Shown here piece after piece: positions 24,888-34,312 of a stretch of 64,000 bases of DNA. A program made the translations under genes and the position numbers. The notes beneath the pieces were generated by a model. It was not told where the DNA came from. It did no database searches and was given only the letters and a program-made list of their open reading frames with translations. The number at the start of each line of letters is the position of its first letter. Within the stretch, counting starts at the first letter, position 1. Source of the DNA: Variovorax sp. PAMC 28711. GTDB taxonomy: Bacteria; Pseudomonadota; Gammaproteobacteria; Burkholderiales; Burkholderiaceae_C. The DNA lies in assembly GCF_001577265.1 (NCBI RefSeq), contig NZ_CP014517.1, positions 549,001 to 613,000 of the forward strand, in the 5' to 3' direction.

Positions 24888-25298
24888 CTAACCCGGCTGC
24901 TGTTGCTGCTGCTGCGCCGCCTGCAACATCGCGCCCATGTGCTGGTGGACCAGGTTCACGGCCTTCAGCGGCCGCAGCATCACCTTGAATTCGGTGATGA
25001 GGCCGGCGTCGTTCCAGCGAATGATGTCGACGCCGTTCACCGTCAGGCCGTCGATCACGGTTTCGAATTCGAGCATCGCATCGCGCGGCCCCTCGATCTC
25101 CCGCGTGTAGCGAAAGGTGGGATTGAACAACACGTCGAAGGCGGATGCCAGGTACTTGAAGGTGATCGGCTTGCCAACCTGCGGCGTGTGCACCACGGGC
25201 GAATAGAACACGGCGTCGTCGGCCAGCATGGCCTCGATGCCGGCTGCGTGGCGATTCATGACGAGTCGATGCCATGCGGCGATCGGGGAAGCGCTCAT
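24888..25298 (-). CDS. SnoaL/NTF2-like fold protein
   Basis: The 136-residue product is a single cone-shaped alpha+beta domain of the nuclear transport factor 2-like superfamily: AWHRLVMNRHAAGIEAMLADDAVFYSPVVHTPQVGK, then LEFETVIDGLTVNGVDIIRWNDAGLITEFKVMLRPL. It has no signal peptide. The C-terminus carries six consecutive glutamines (CAG/CAA repeat) before a final PG, which may vary in length between strains. The family includes isomerases and binding proteins; function here is unknown. Confidence 0.82.
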   Translation of the reverse strand: MSASPIAAWHRLVMNRHAAGIEAMLADDAVFYSPVVHTPQVGKPITFKYLASAFDVLFNPTFRYTREIEGPRDAMLEFETVIDGLTVNGVDIIRWNDAGLITEFKVMLRPLKAVNLVHQHMGAMLQAAQQQQQQPG

Positions 25299-25422
25299 CG
25301 CGTTGTCTCCTGAGTCGAAAGGCGCCATTCTGGACCTTCGGCACACCTCTTGCTTATCCCTTCGGGCACCCCCGGCGCACCGTTTTGCGCTGGTCCGATC
25401 ACACGCCAAGGGAATCCTGTTC

Positions 25423-26214
25423 ATGACTTTCACCCGTCGCGCCGCTTCGCTGGCCGTCCTCGCCACCGCCGCCTTCCTCGCCACCGGCAGCCATGCCCAG
25501 AACGTGCTGGACAACGTCATGAAGGCCAAGACGATCCGCATCGGCATCCCGACCGACTATCCGCCCTACGGTTTCGTCGGCCCCGACATGGCGCCGCAGG
25601 GCCTGGACATCGACACCGCACGGCTCATTGCCGCGAAGCTGGGCGTCAAGCTCGAACTGCTGCCAGTGACCAGCGCCAACCGCATCCCGTACCTGCAGAC
25701 CAAGAAAGCCGACCTCGTGATCTCCACCATCGGCAAGAACGCCGAGCGCGAGAAAGTCATGGACTTCTCGTCGGCCTACGCGCCGTTCTTTCAGGGCGTG
25801 TTCGCTTCCAAGTCGCTCAAGCTCACCGACTTCAAGGAAATGGCCGGCAAGACGGTCGCCGTGACGCGCGGCGCGATGGAAGACCAGGAACTGAACAAGG
25901 TGGCGCCGGCCAACGTCGACTATCGCCGCTTCGAGGACAACAACGCGACCATCGCCGCCTTCGTGGCCGGCCAGACGCAGACCATCGCCATGAGCGGCGC
26001 GGTCGCGGCCGAGATGATCCGCAAGAACCCGAAGATCAACGCCGAGTACAAGCTGCTGCTCAAGGACAGCCCGTGCTTCGTCGGCATCCCGAAGGGCGAA
26101 GACGCACTCAAGGCCAAGGTGAACGAGATCATCGCGGCGGCCAAGAAGGACGGCACGCTCGACGCCATGTCCAAGAAGTGGCTCGGCAAGGGCATCGGCG
26201 ACCTTCCGGTCTGA
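25423..26214 (+). CDS. Polar amino-acid ABC transporter, substrate-binding protein
   Basis: The 263-residue product is a family 3 solute-binding protein with a signal peptide (cleavage after SHAQ near residue 26), then IRIGIPTDYPPYGFVGPDMAPQGLDIDTARLIAAKLGVKLELLPV and ADLVISTIGKNAEREKVMDFSSAY. Sequence KTVAVTRGAMEDQELN marks the second lobe. Such receptors bind amino acids or opine-like compounds in the periplasm. It is the first gene of a four-gene operon with two permeases and an ATPase. The start is the ATG that opens the signal peptide, five bases after a weak ribosome site. Confidence 0.92.
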   Translation: MTFTRRAASLAVLATAAFLATGSHAQNVLDNVMKAKTIRIGIPTDYPPYGFVGPDMAPQGLDIDTARLIAAKLGVKLELLPVTSANRIPYLQTKKADLVISTIGKNAEREKVMDFSSAYAPFFQGVFASKSLKLTDFKEMAGKTVAVTRGAMEDQELNKVAPANVDYRRFEDNNATIAAFVAGQTQTIAMSGAVAAEMIRKNPKINAEYKLLLKDSPCFVGIPKGEDALKAKVNEIIAAAKKDGTLDAMSKKWLGKGIGDLPV

Positions 26215-26218
26215 TCCG

Positions 26219-26875
26219 ATGGAGTTCGATTTCGGCGCCATCCTTGTCGATTGGCGCCTGCTGGCCAAGGGCATCGTCTGGACCATCGGCCTCACGGCCA
26301 TCGCGACCGTGGTCGGGATGGTGGTGGGGGTGGCGTGTGCATGGGCGCGATCGAGCGGACCGACCTGGCTGCGCTGGACCGTCGGCGCCTATGTGGAGCT
26401 CATCCGCAACACGCCGTTCATCGTGCAGCTCTTTTTCATCTTCTTCGGGCTGCCGGCCGCCGGGGTGAAACTGACGCCGGAAACGGCATCGATCATCGCC
26501 ATGGTCGCCAACCTCGGCGCCTATTCGACCGAGATCATCCGTGCCGGCATCGAGGCCACACCCAGGGGCCAGATCGAAGCCGCGATCAGCCTCGCGCTGA
26601 ACAAGGTTCAGGTGTTCCTGCGCGTGGTGCTGCCGCCCGCGCTCAAGAAGGTGTGGCCGGCCATGGTGAGCCAGATCATCATCGTGATGCTCGGCTCGGC
26701 GGTGTGCAGCCAGATCTCCGTCGAGGAACTGAGCTACGCGGCCAACCTGATCCAGAGCCGCAACTTCCGCGCGTTCGAAGCCTTCATCGTCGCCACGCTG
26801 ATCTACCTTGCACTGTCGGTCGCCCTGCGCCGCCTGCTCGACTGGGCCGGGCCCCGATGGTTTTTCGGCCGTTGA
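26219..26875 (+). CDS. Amino-acid ABC transporter permease (HisM/GlnP type), first copy
   Basis: The 218-residue protein has about five membrane helices and the His/Glu/Gln/Arg permease family signature: YVELIRNTPFIVQLFFIFFGLPAAGV, IVAMVANLGAYSTEIIRAGIEATPRGQIEAAISLALNK (the EAA loop that contacts the ATPase) and ILSAVCSQISVEELSYAA-like C-terminus. It starts four bases after the receptor gene. It pairs with the second permease to form the heterodimeric channel. Confidence 0.92.
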   Translation: MEFDFGAILVDWRLLAKGIVWTIGLTAIATVVGMVVGVACAWARSSGPTWLRWTVGAYVELIRNTPFIVQLFFIFFGLPAAGVKLTPETASIIAMVANLGAYSTEIIRAGIEATPRGQIEAAISLALNKVQVFLRVVLPPALKKVWPAMVSQIIIVMLGSAVCSQISVEELSYAANLIQSRNFRAFEAFIVATLIYLALSVALRRLLDWAGPRWFFGR

Positions 26876-26890
26876 ACCCGAGACAGACAC

Positions 26891-27544
26891 GTGCAGGAAT
26901 TCACTCTCTGGGACATCGTCCGCAACCTCCTGATGGCATTGCGCTGGACCGTCGTGCTGTCGCTCATCGCTTTTGTCGGCGGCGGGCTGGTCGGTGCCCT
27001 GCTGCTGTTCTTTCGATTGCGGGCGGGCAAGTGGCTCGAACGCGCAATCAGTGTCTATGTGCAGCTGTTCCAGGGCACGCCGTTGCTGATGCAGCTGTTC
27101 CTCGCGTACTTCGGCATCGCGCTGATGGGCATCGACGTGTCTGCCTGGACGGCCGCCACCCTGGCGCTCACGCTCTACACCAGCGCTTACCTCACCGAAA
27201 TCTGGCGCGGCTGCGTGGCCTCGATCCCCAAGGGCCAGTGGGAAGCGTCGAGCAGCCTCGCGCTGACCTTTCGCGAACAGCTGCGCCACGTGATCCTGCC
27301 GCAGGCCGTCAAGATCGCGACCGCGCCAACGGTTGGCTTTCTGGTACAGGTGGTCAAGGGCACGGCACTGGCCTCGGTGATCGGCTTCGTCGAGCTCACC
27401 AAGGCGGGCAGCATGATTTCGAACGCCACCTTCCAGCCGTTTGTGGTGTTCAGCTGCGTCGCGCTGCTGTACTTCGCGCTGTGCTTCCCGATCAGCCTGT
27501 ACGCCAAGCATCTTGAAAGAAAACTCAATGTCCAACGTCGCTGA
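26891..27544 (+). CDS. Amino-acid ABC transporter permease, second copy
   Basis: The 217-residue partner has the same fold: VQLFQGTPLLMQLFLAYFGIALMGIDVSAW and the EAA loop AYLTEIWRGCVASIPKGQWEASSSLALT, followed by LPQAVKIATAPTVGFLVQVVKGTALASVIGFVELTKAG, typical of the polar amino-acid permease family. It starts with GTG, 15 bases after the first permease, and its 3' end overlaps the ATPase gene by 17 bases, so translation of the two is likely coupled. Confidence 0.92.
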   Translation: MQEFTLWDIVRNLLMALRWTVVLSLIAFVGGGLVGALLLFFRLRAGKWLERAISVYVQLFQGTPLLMQLFLAYFGIALMGIDVSAWTAATLALTLYTSAYLTEIWRGCVASIPKGQWEASSSLALTFREQLRHVILPQAVKIATAPTVGFLVQVVKGTALASVIGFVELTKAGSMISNATFQPFVVFSCVALLYFALCFPISLYAKHLERKLNVQRR

Positions 27545-28313
27545 AGCAGTTCCCGTCCAGGCGAGCGTGGCGCACGGCGCCGCCATTGTGCAGATCACCG
27601 CGCTGCGCAAGTCCTACGGCACGAACGAGGTGCTCAAGGGCATCGACCTCTCGGTCAAGCGCGGCGAGGTCATTGCGATCATCGGCAAGAGCGGCTCGGG
27701 CAAGAGCACGCTGCTGCGATGCATCAACGGGCTCGAGGTGTTCCAGGAAGGCGCCCTCACCGTCGACGGCAAGCCGCTGCTCCAGGAAAGTGCCATGGCC
27801 ATGCGCGAGCTGCGCCAGCGCGTCGGCATGATCTTTCAGGGGTTCAATCTGTTTCCGCACCTCACGGTCGGCAAGAACGTGATGCTGGCCCCGACGCTGG
27901 TCAAGAAGCGGAGCACGGCGGATGCGAGTGCACAGGCCAAAAAGCTGTTGCTGCGCGTCGGGCTGGCGGAAAAATTCGATGCGATGCCAGACCAACTCTC
28001 GGGTGGTCAACAGCAGCGCGTTGCCATTGCGCGTGCGCTGGCGATGGAACCCGCTGTGCTGTTGTGCGACGAGATCACGTCGGCGCTCGACCCTGAGCTG
28101 GTCGGCGAGGTGCTGCGCGTGATGGAGTCACTGGCCGCAGAAGGCATGACGTTGCTGATGGTCACGCACGAGATGAGTTTTGCCCGCAAGGTGAGCGATC
28201 GGCTGATCTTCATGCACCAGGGCAAGGTTCACGAGATGGGCCCGCCAACGGAGCTTTTCAGCAATCCCCAGACGCCGGAACTCAAACAGTTCCTGTCGTC
28301 CCTCCACGACTGA
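27528..28313 (+). CDS. Amino-acid ABC transporter ATP-binding protein
   Basis: The 261-residue ATPase has Walker A (IIGKSGSGKSTLLRCINGLE), the Q-loop (GMIFQGFNLFPHLTV), signature LSGGQQQRVAIARALAMEP, Walker B (VLLCDEITSALDPELVGEV) and the switch histidine (MTLLMVTHEMSFARKVSDRLIFMHQGKVHEMGPP). It is of the GlnQ/HisP type. An N-terminal extension of about 15 residues precedes the core. It closes the operon. The stop abuts the stop of the convergent gene (TGATCA). Confidence 0.93.
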   Translation: MSNVAEAVPVQASVAHGAAIVQITALRKSYGTNEVLKGIDLSVKRGEVIAIIGKSGSGKSTLLRCINGLEVFQEGALTVDGKPLLQESAMAMRELRQRVGMIFQGFNLFPHLTVGKNVMLAPTLVKKRSTADASAQAKKLLLRVGLAEKFDAMPDQLSGGQQQRVAIARALAMEPAVLLCDEITSALDPELVGEVLRVMESLAAEGMTLLMVTHEMSFARKVSDRLIFMHQGKVHEMGPPTELFSNPQTPELKQFLSSLHD

Positions 28314-28676
28314 TCAGGCGATCGCAATTCCCCGAAGGGCCTGGGTTGCATCGGCAAAGCGGCTCGCGTTGGCCGGACCAGCAGCCGGCGGCTGCACGGC
28401 GGTCCGGCGCATGACGTGGAATGAAAAGTCGTCGGTCACCAGGTTGAGGCTGCCACGAGGCACCGCGCGATAGTGTTCGAGCGCGCGCGCCTCGATCGCA
28501 CTGAAGTGCATCTTGCAGGCTTCGACCAAGCTCTCGCCGTTGCCGCGCGCGCCGAACACGTCGCGCAACGCGTCTTCCGAAATTTCAGCCAGCACGCGCG
28601 TACCGTCGAAACCATCGGGGTAAAGGGCAAAGCGAACACTCGCCTTGTCGAAGCAATGAACCGCTTCGCATGTCAT
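28314..28676 (-). CDS. DUF1488-like small protein
   Basis: The 120-residue product starts MTCEAVHCFDKASVRFALYPDG and continues with VLAEISEDALRDVFGARGNGESLVEACKMHFSAIEARALEHY, which resembles the DUF1488 family (short cytoplasmic proteins of unknown function: strand, then an EISxEALxDxFGA helix). The C-terminal 45 residues are less conserved. The stop abuts that of the amino-acid transporter ATPase gene, so it belongs to a separate minus-strand transcript. A longer frame upstream adds 13 implausible codons. The family match is moderate. Confidence 0.6.
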   Translation of the reverse strand: MTCEAVHCFDKASVRFALYPDGFDGTRVLAEISEDALRDVFGARGNGESLVEACKMHFSAIEARALEHYRAVPRGSLNLVTDDFSFHVMRRTAVQPPAAGPANASRFADATQALRGIAIA

Positions 28677-28828
28677 GAGATGTCTCCTTCTGTGTATTTC
28701 TGAAAGCCGATGCAATCTGACATTGCGCTCGGCGGGCGCATGGCAGGCTTATGCGGAACGCTTTGACGGACACCGCCTACACCACGCCACGCGAGCGATG
28801 GGCAAGCGTGTTCTGGCACTATCGACCC

Positions 28829-29689
28829 ATGACGACGAGCACGACACGGCCCGGCATCGCCGACAAGCGCCGCACGTTCCACCAGCTGCACGTGGCCGGA
28901 TGCTTCGTGCTTCCCAACCCCTGGGACATCGGCAGTGCGCGCTACTTGCAGGGACTCGGTTTCAAGGCGCTGGCAACCACCAGTTCGGGCTTCGCCTGGT
29001 CGCAGGGCCAGCCCGACGGTGCGACCTCGCGCGACGCGGTGCTCGCGCACCTGTACGAGTTGGTCGCCGCGACCGATCTGCCCGTCAACGCCGATTTGGA
29101 GAACGGCTTCGCGCCCGACGCGGCCGGCGTCACGCAAAGCGTGCGCCTCGCCATCGAGACCGGCGTCGCCGGCCTCTCGATCGAAGACGCGACGGGCGAC
29201 GCCGCGCACCCGCTCTACGACATCGACACCGCTGTGACGCGCCTGCGTGCCGCGCGCACCGCCATCGACAAGAAAGGCGGCGACACCTTGCTGGTCGGAC
29301 GCGCCGAAGGCTTCTTCGCCGGCCGCCCCGACCTCGACGAAACGATCGCGCGGCTGAAGGCGTATGCCGATGCGGGCGCCGACTGCCTCTACGCGCCCGG
29401 CCTCCGCACCCGCGAACAAATCGCCGCGGTGGTCGACGCGGTCGCGCCCAAGCCCTTCAACCTGCTGATCGGATCGGCCGGCGGCCTCACGCTGAAGGAC
29501 GCTGCCGACTTGGGCGTGCGCCGCGTCAGCGTCGGCGGCGGACTGGCGCGAGCCGCCTGGGGCGCCTTCATGCGCAGCGCGCAACTGATCGCGGAGCAAG
29601 GCAGCTTCGAAGGCTTCGCCGATGCGGCGCCGGGCGATGAACTGAACGTATTTTTTCGTGACGACCTGACCCGGCGCGAGGGCGCATGA
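28829..29689 (+). CDS. Isocitrate lyase / PEP mutase superfamily enzyme
   Basis: The 286-residue TIM-barrel protein has ALATTSSGFAWSQGQPDG, DLPVNADLENGFAPDAAGVT (the metal-binding Asp and Glu), GLSIEDATGD and a VGRAEGFF strand followed by RLKAYADAGADCLYAPGL. These are the features of the PEP-mutase/ICL family, whose members make or break C-C or C-P bonds next to a 2-oxoacid. The isocitrate-lyase KKCGH catalytic loop is not present, so it is not isocitrate lyase itself; a lyase for a short-chain 2-hydroxyacid-type substrate is possible. It overlaps the DUF1439 gene by four bases. Confidence 0.85.
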   Translation: MTTSTTRPGIADKRRTFHQLHVAGCFVLPNPWDIGSARYLQGLGFKALATTSSGFAWSQGQPDGATSRDAVLAHLYELVAATDLPVNADLENGFAPDAAGVTQSVRLAIETGVAGLSIEDATGDAAHPLYDIDTAVTRLRAARTAIDKKGGDTLLVGRAEGFFAGRPDLDETIARLKAYADAGADCLYAPGLRTREQIAAVVDAVAPKPFNLLIGSAGGLTLKDAADLGVRRVSVGGGLARAAWGAFMRSAQLIAEQGSFEGFADAAPGDELNVFFRDDLTRREGA

Positions 29690-30252
29690 CACCGATGATG
29701 TCCCGACGCACCGCCCTTCGCACTGCGTTCGCCGCCGCCGTGTTGCCCGCTGCCAGTGCGTGGGCAGGCTTCAACTTTTTCACCAACGAATACACAGCCA
29801 CGCGGGCCGAGTTGCAGGCGCAGATCGAGCGCCACTTTCCGGTGGCGCAGCGCTATGCCGAAATCTTCACCGTCGGCCTGCGCGAGCCACAACTCGGCCT
29901 CGATGCGCGCACCAACCGCGCGGCGCTGACGGCCGTGCTGTCGATCGCGAGCCCCCTCTTGCAGCCGGCCGCCATCCAGGGCGTCGTCACGGTCAGCAGC
30001 GCGTTGAAATACGACGCCGCCACGCGCACGCTGCGGCTCGACCAGCCCAAGGCCGAGCGCCTCGAACTGCAGGGCATCACCGGGCGCGACGCGGAGCGGC
30101 TGCAGCAGATCGGCGCCGTGGTCGCGCAGGAACTGCTGCGCGACCAGGCGCTGCGCACCTTCAAGCCCGAAGAACTCACGGTCGGTCGCAAGACCTACGA
30201 GATCGGCGACATCACCGTCGTCGGCGACGGCATCAAGGTGCAGCTGCGCTAG
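29686..30252 (+). CDS. DUF1439 (YceB-like) exported protein
   Basis: The 188-residue product begins with a twin-arginine-like N-terminus (MMSRRTALRTAFAAAVLPAASAWAG) and then a DUF1439 domain: FFTNEYTATRAELQAQIERHFPVAQRYAEIFTVGLREPQLGLDARTNRAALTAVLSIASP and a final VGRKTYEIGDITVVGDGIKVQLR. YceB-type proteins are small periplasmic or membrane-attached proteins with a cystatin-like fold and unknown function. There is no lipobox cysteine here. It follows the PEP-mutase-like gene with a 4-base overlap and precedes the glycerophosphodiesterase by 10 bases. Confidence 0.78.
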   Translation: MTPMMSRRTALRTAFAAAVLPAASAWAGFNFFTNEYTATRAELQAQIERHFPVAQRYAEIFTVGLREPQLGLDARTNRAALTAVLSIASPLLQPAAIQGVVTVSSALKYDAATRTLRLDQPKAERLELQGITGRDAERLQQIGAVVAQELLRDQALRTFKPEELTVGRKTYEIGDITVVGDGIKVQLR

Positions 30253-30262
30253 GCGCGCACGC

Positions 30263-31282
30263 ATGACCACAATGAACACCTTGCGTTTCTTGCTCGCCGC
30301 GCTGGCTTTCTCACTCGGCGCGCCCGCCCTCGCCTTCGATTTGCAGGCGCACCGCGGCGGGCGCGGCCTCGCGCCTGAAAACACGCTGGCGGCGTTCGCC
30401 CAAGCGATGGACCTCGGCGTGACCACGCTCGAACTCGACATCGGCCTCACCGCCGACGACGTGGTCGTTATCTCGCACGACACCGCGCTCAACCCCGACC
30501 ACACACGCGATGCGGCCGGCGCGTGGCTGGGTGCCACCGGGCCCGCCATCCGCTCGCTCACGCTGGCGCAACTGCAGGCCTACGACGTGGGCCGGCTCAA
30601 CCCGTCGAGCGCCTACGGCAAGCCTTTCGCGGGCCAGCAGCCGCGCGATGGCGAACGCATCCCGACGTTGGCCGCGCTGTTCGCGCTGGTCAAGTCGCGC
30701 GGCGACGGCGGCGCAGCCAACGTGCGCTTCAACATCGAGACCAAGATCGACCCGACCCGGCCCGACGACACCGCCGCGCCGGAGCCGATGGTGCGTGCGT
30801 TGCTGGCCGAAATCGACAAGGCCGGCATGGCATCGCGCGTGACGGTGCAGAGCTTCGACTGGCGCACGCTCGCGATCGTCGGCCAGCGCGCACCGCAACT
30901 GCCGCGTGCCTACCTCAGCAGCCCGCGCACCCTCAAGGATCCGCGCTGGACCGCAGGCCTGGATGTGGGCACGGTGGGCGGCTCGGCGCCGCAACTGGTC
31001 AAGCAGGCAGCGGGCGACGCCAGGACGCCCGTGACCTGGTCGCCCGCCTTCGCCGACCTGCGCGCCGAGCAGGTCACCGAGGCGCACCAGCTCGGCCTCC
31101 TGGTTCTGCCGTGGACGGTGAACCAGCGCGCCGACATGGCCCGCCTGGTCGAGATGCGGGTGGACGGCGTCATCACCGATTTCCCCGATGTGCTGCGCGC
31201 GGTACAGCAGGAACGCGGCATGCCGCTGCCGGCGGGCGCTGCGCGCGAGACGTGGCCTGAACGTGGCCTAAACATGACGTGA
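30263..31282 (+). CDS. Periplasmic glycerophosphodiester phosphodiesterase
   Basis: The 339-residue product has a signal peptide (residues 1-24, ending ALAFDLQ) followed directly by the GDPD TIM-barrel signature: QAHRGGRGLAPENTLAAFAQAMDLGVTTLELDIGLTADDVVVISHD, with catalytic histidines in AHRGG and SHD and metal-binding Glu and Asp in LELDIG. A WTVNQRADMARLVEMRVDGVITDFPD motif closes the barrel. It hydrolyses glycerophosphodiesters to glycerol-3-phosphate and an alcohol. It probably ends the three-gene unit; its last 15 bases overlap the end of convergent cadR. Confidence 0.92.
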   Translation: MTTMNTLRFLLAALAFSLGAPALAFDLQAHRGGRGLAPENTLAAFAQAMDLGVTTLELDIGLTADDVVVISHDTALNPDHTRDAAGAWLGATGPAIRSLTLAQLQAYDVGRLNPSSAYGKPFAGQQPRDGERIPTLAALFALVKSRGDGGAANVRFNIETKIDPTRPDDTAAPEPMVRALLAEIDKAGMASRVTVQSFDWRTLAIVGQRAPQLPRAYLSSPRTLKDPRWTAGLDVGTVGGSAPQLVKQAAGDARTPVTWSPAFADLRAEQVTEAHQLGLLVLPWTVNQRADMARLVEMRVDGVITDFPDVLRAVQQERGMPLPAGAARETWPERGLNMT

Positions 31283-31735
31283 GGCGGGCGTGCCCCGCTC
31301 GCCGGTTACCGGCTGGGCATCCGCCCGGGCGTGCAGCGTTTCGATGATGTGGCATTGCGCGTCGGTGCCGTCGCAACTGTCGCGCAGCGCGACGAGGTCT
31401 TTTTCGAGCGAGCGCAGTTCGCGCAGCCGCTCGCGCACATGGCCCAGATGCGAATCCAGCGCAACGCAAGCGGCCTCGCAATCGGCCTTGCTGCGCAGGT
31501 CGAGCGCGAGCAGCGTGCGCACCTCGTCGAGCGACATGTCCATTGCGCGGCACAGGCGCACGAAGCGCAGCCGGTGCACGTCGGCATCGCTGTAGACGCG
31601 GTAGCTGTTGTCACCGCGCGCCGGCGGCGCGATCAGCCCCTGCTGCTCGTAGTAGCGGATGTTGGCAGCGCTCACGCCGCTGGCCGTGGCGGCTTCGCCG
31701 ATGCGGTAAATGAGAGGTGCAGGGACATTGCGCAT
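31268..31735 (-). CDS. cadR: Cd(II)/Pb(II)-responsive MerR-family regulator CadR
   Basis: The 155-residue regulator has a MerR N-terminal DNA-binding domain (YRIGEAATASGVSAANIRYYEQQGLIAPPARGDNSYRVY), a long dimerisation helix and a metal site with the CadR/PbrR cysteines in DCEAACVALDSHLGHV (first Cys about residue 84) and LRDSCDGTDAQCHI (third and fourth Cys about residues 119 and 127). It is divergent from the cadA gene across a spacer that holds a MerR-type promoter. When bound to Cd(II) or Pb(II) it should twist that promoter and turn the pump on. The 3' end overlaps the phosphodiesterase gene by 15 bases. Confidence 0.93.
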   Translation of the reverse strand: MRNVPAPLIYRIGEAATASGVSAANIRYYEQQGLIAPPARGDNSYRVYSDADVHRLRFVRLCRAMDMSLDEVRTLLALDLRSKADCEAACVALDSHLGHVRERLRELRSLEKDLVALRDSCDGTDAQCHIIETLHARADAQPVTGERGTPASRHV

Positions 31736-31740
31736 GGGGC

Positions 31741-31771
31741 TTGACCTTCGAGTGACTTCAACGTTTCCAAT
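31741..31771 (+). promoter_or_regulatory. CadR-controlled promoter of cadA
   Basis: A -35 TTGACC (31741-31746) and a -10 TCCAAT (31766-31771) are spaced by 19 bases, the overlong spacing that MerR-family activators correct. The spacer carries an imperfect dyad centred at 31754 (TTCGAGTGACTTCAA, arms AGT/ACT and TT/AA). It begins five bases from the divergent cadR start, as in other cadR-cadA pairs. Predicted transcription start is near 31778. Confidence 0.72.
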
Positions 31772-31809
31772 CGTGGCACATGTTGAGAACCACCGAAAAC
31801 CAAAGCCCG

Positions 31810-33840
<2,031 letters not shown>

Positions 33841-33850
33841 AATCCGGGCC

Positions 33851-34237
33851 ATGCGCGTTCTCATCCTCGCCCTCGCGATCCTGCTGCTGCCCTTGCGCGG
33901 CTGGCTGGGTGACGCGATGGCGATTGAAGCGATGGCGATCGAGGCGGTGGCGCTGTCCGCCACCGGCCATGCGACGCATTCGATGGCCGGTGCCACGCAG
34001 GACGGCCACGATGGCCATGACGCACATCAAGGCCATGGCGCGCCGGCCGAAACAAGCCAGCCACCGCACGACTGCCACAGCACCTGCGGTGACTGCCAGC
34101 TCTGTCATTCCGTCGCGGTGACGCTGTGGCCCGCCCTGGCCACGCCTGTCGAGGCGCCACGCACCGCGCCGGCGTTCGCCACCGCCGCGTTCGCCAGCGC
34201 CGAGCCGGCGCCGGGCCTGAAACCGCCCATTTCCTGA
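33851..34237 (+). CDS. His/Cys-rich exported protein in metal resistance cluster
   Basis: The 128-residue product begins with a signal-like segment (MRVLILALAILLLPLRGWLG) and carries a histidine-rich stretch (GQDGHDGHDAHQGHGA-like) followed by a CHSTCGDCQLCHS cluster with four cysteines and two histidines within 13 residues. These are plausible ligands for Cd(II), Cu(I) or Zn(II). A short direct repeat (AMAIEAMAIEAVAL) sits just after the signal. It starts ten bases after cadA and precedes the TolC-like gene. Family unknown to me; similar small proteins occur near heavy-metal efflux genes. Confidence 0.7.
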   Translation: MRVLILALAILLLPLRGWLGDAMAIEAMAIEAVALSATGHATHSMAGATQDGHDGHDAHQGHGAPAETSQPPHDCHSTCGDCQLCHSVAVTLWPALATPVEAPRTAPAFATAAFASAEPAPGLKPPIS

Positions 34238-34312
34238 TCTCCGTGCCCGTAGTCCGTCCGCCTGAAGCGCTCGCGCGCCGGTCGGCCGTTTCCTTGCCCG
34301 TGGAGATCTGTC

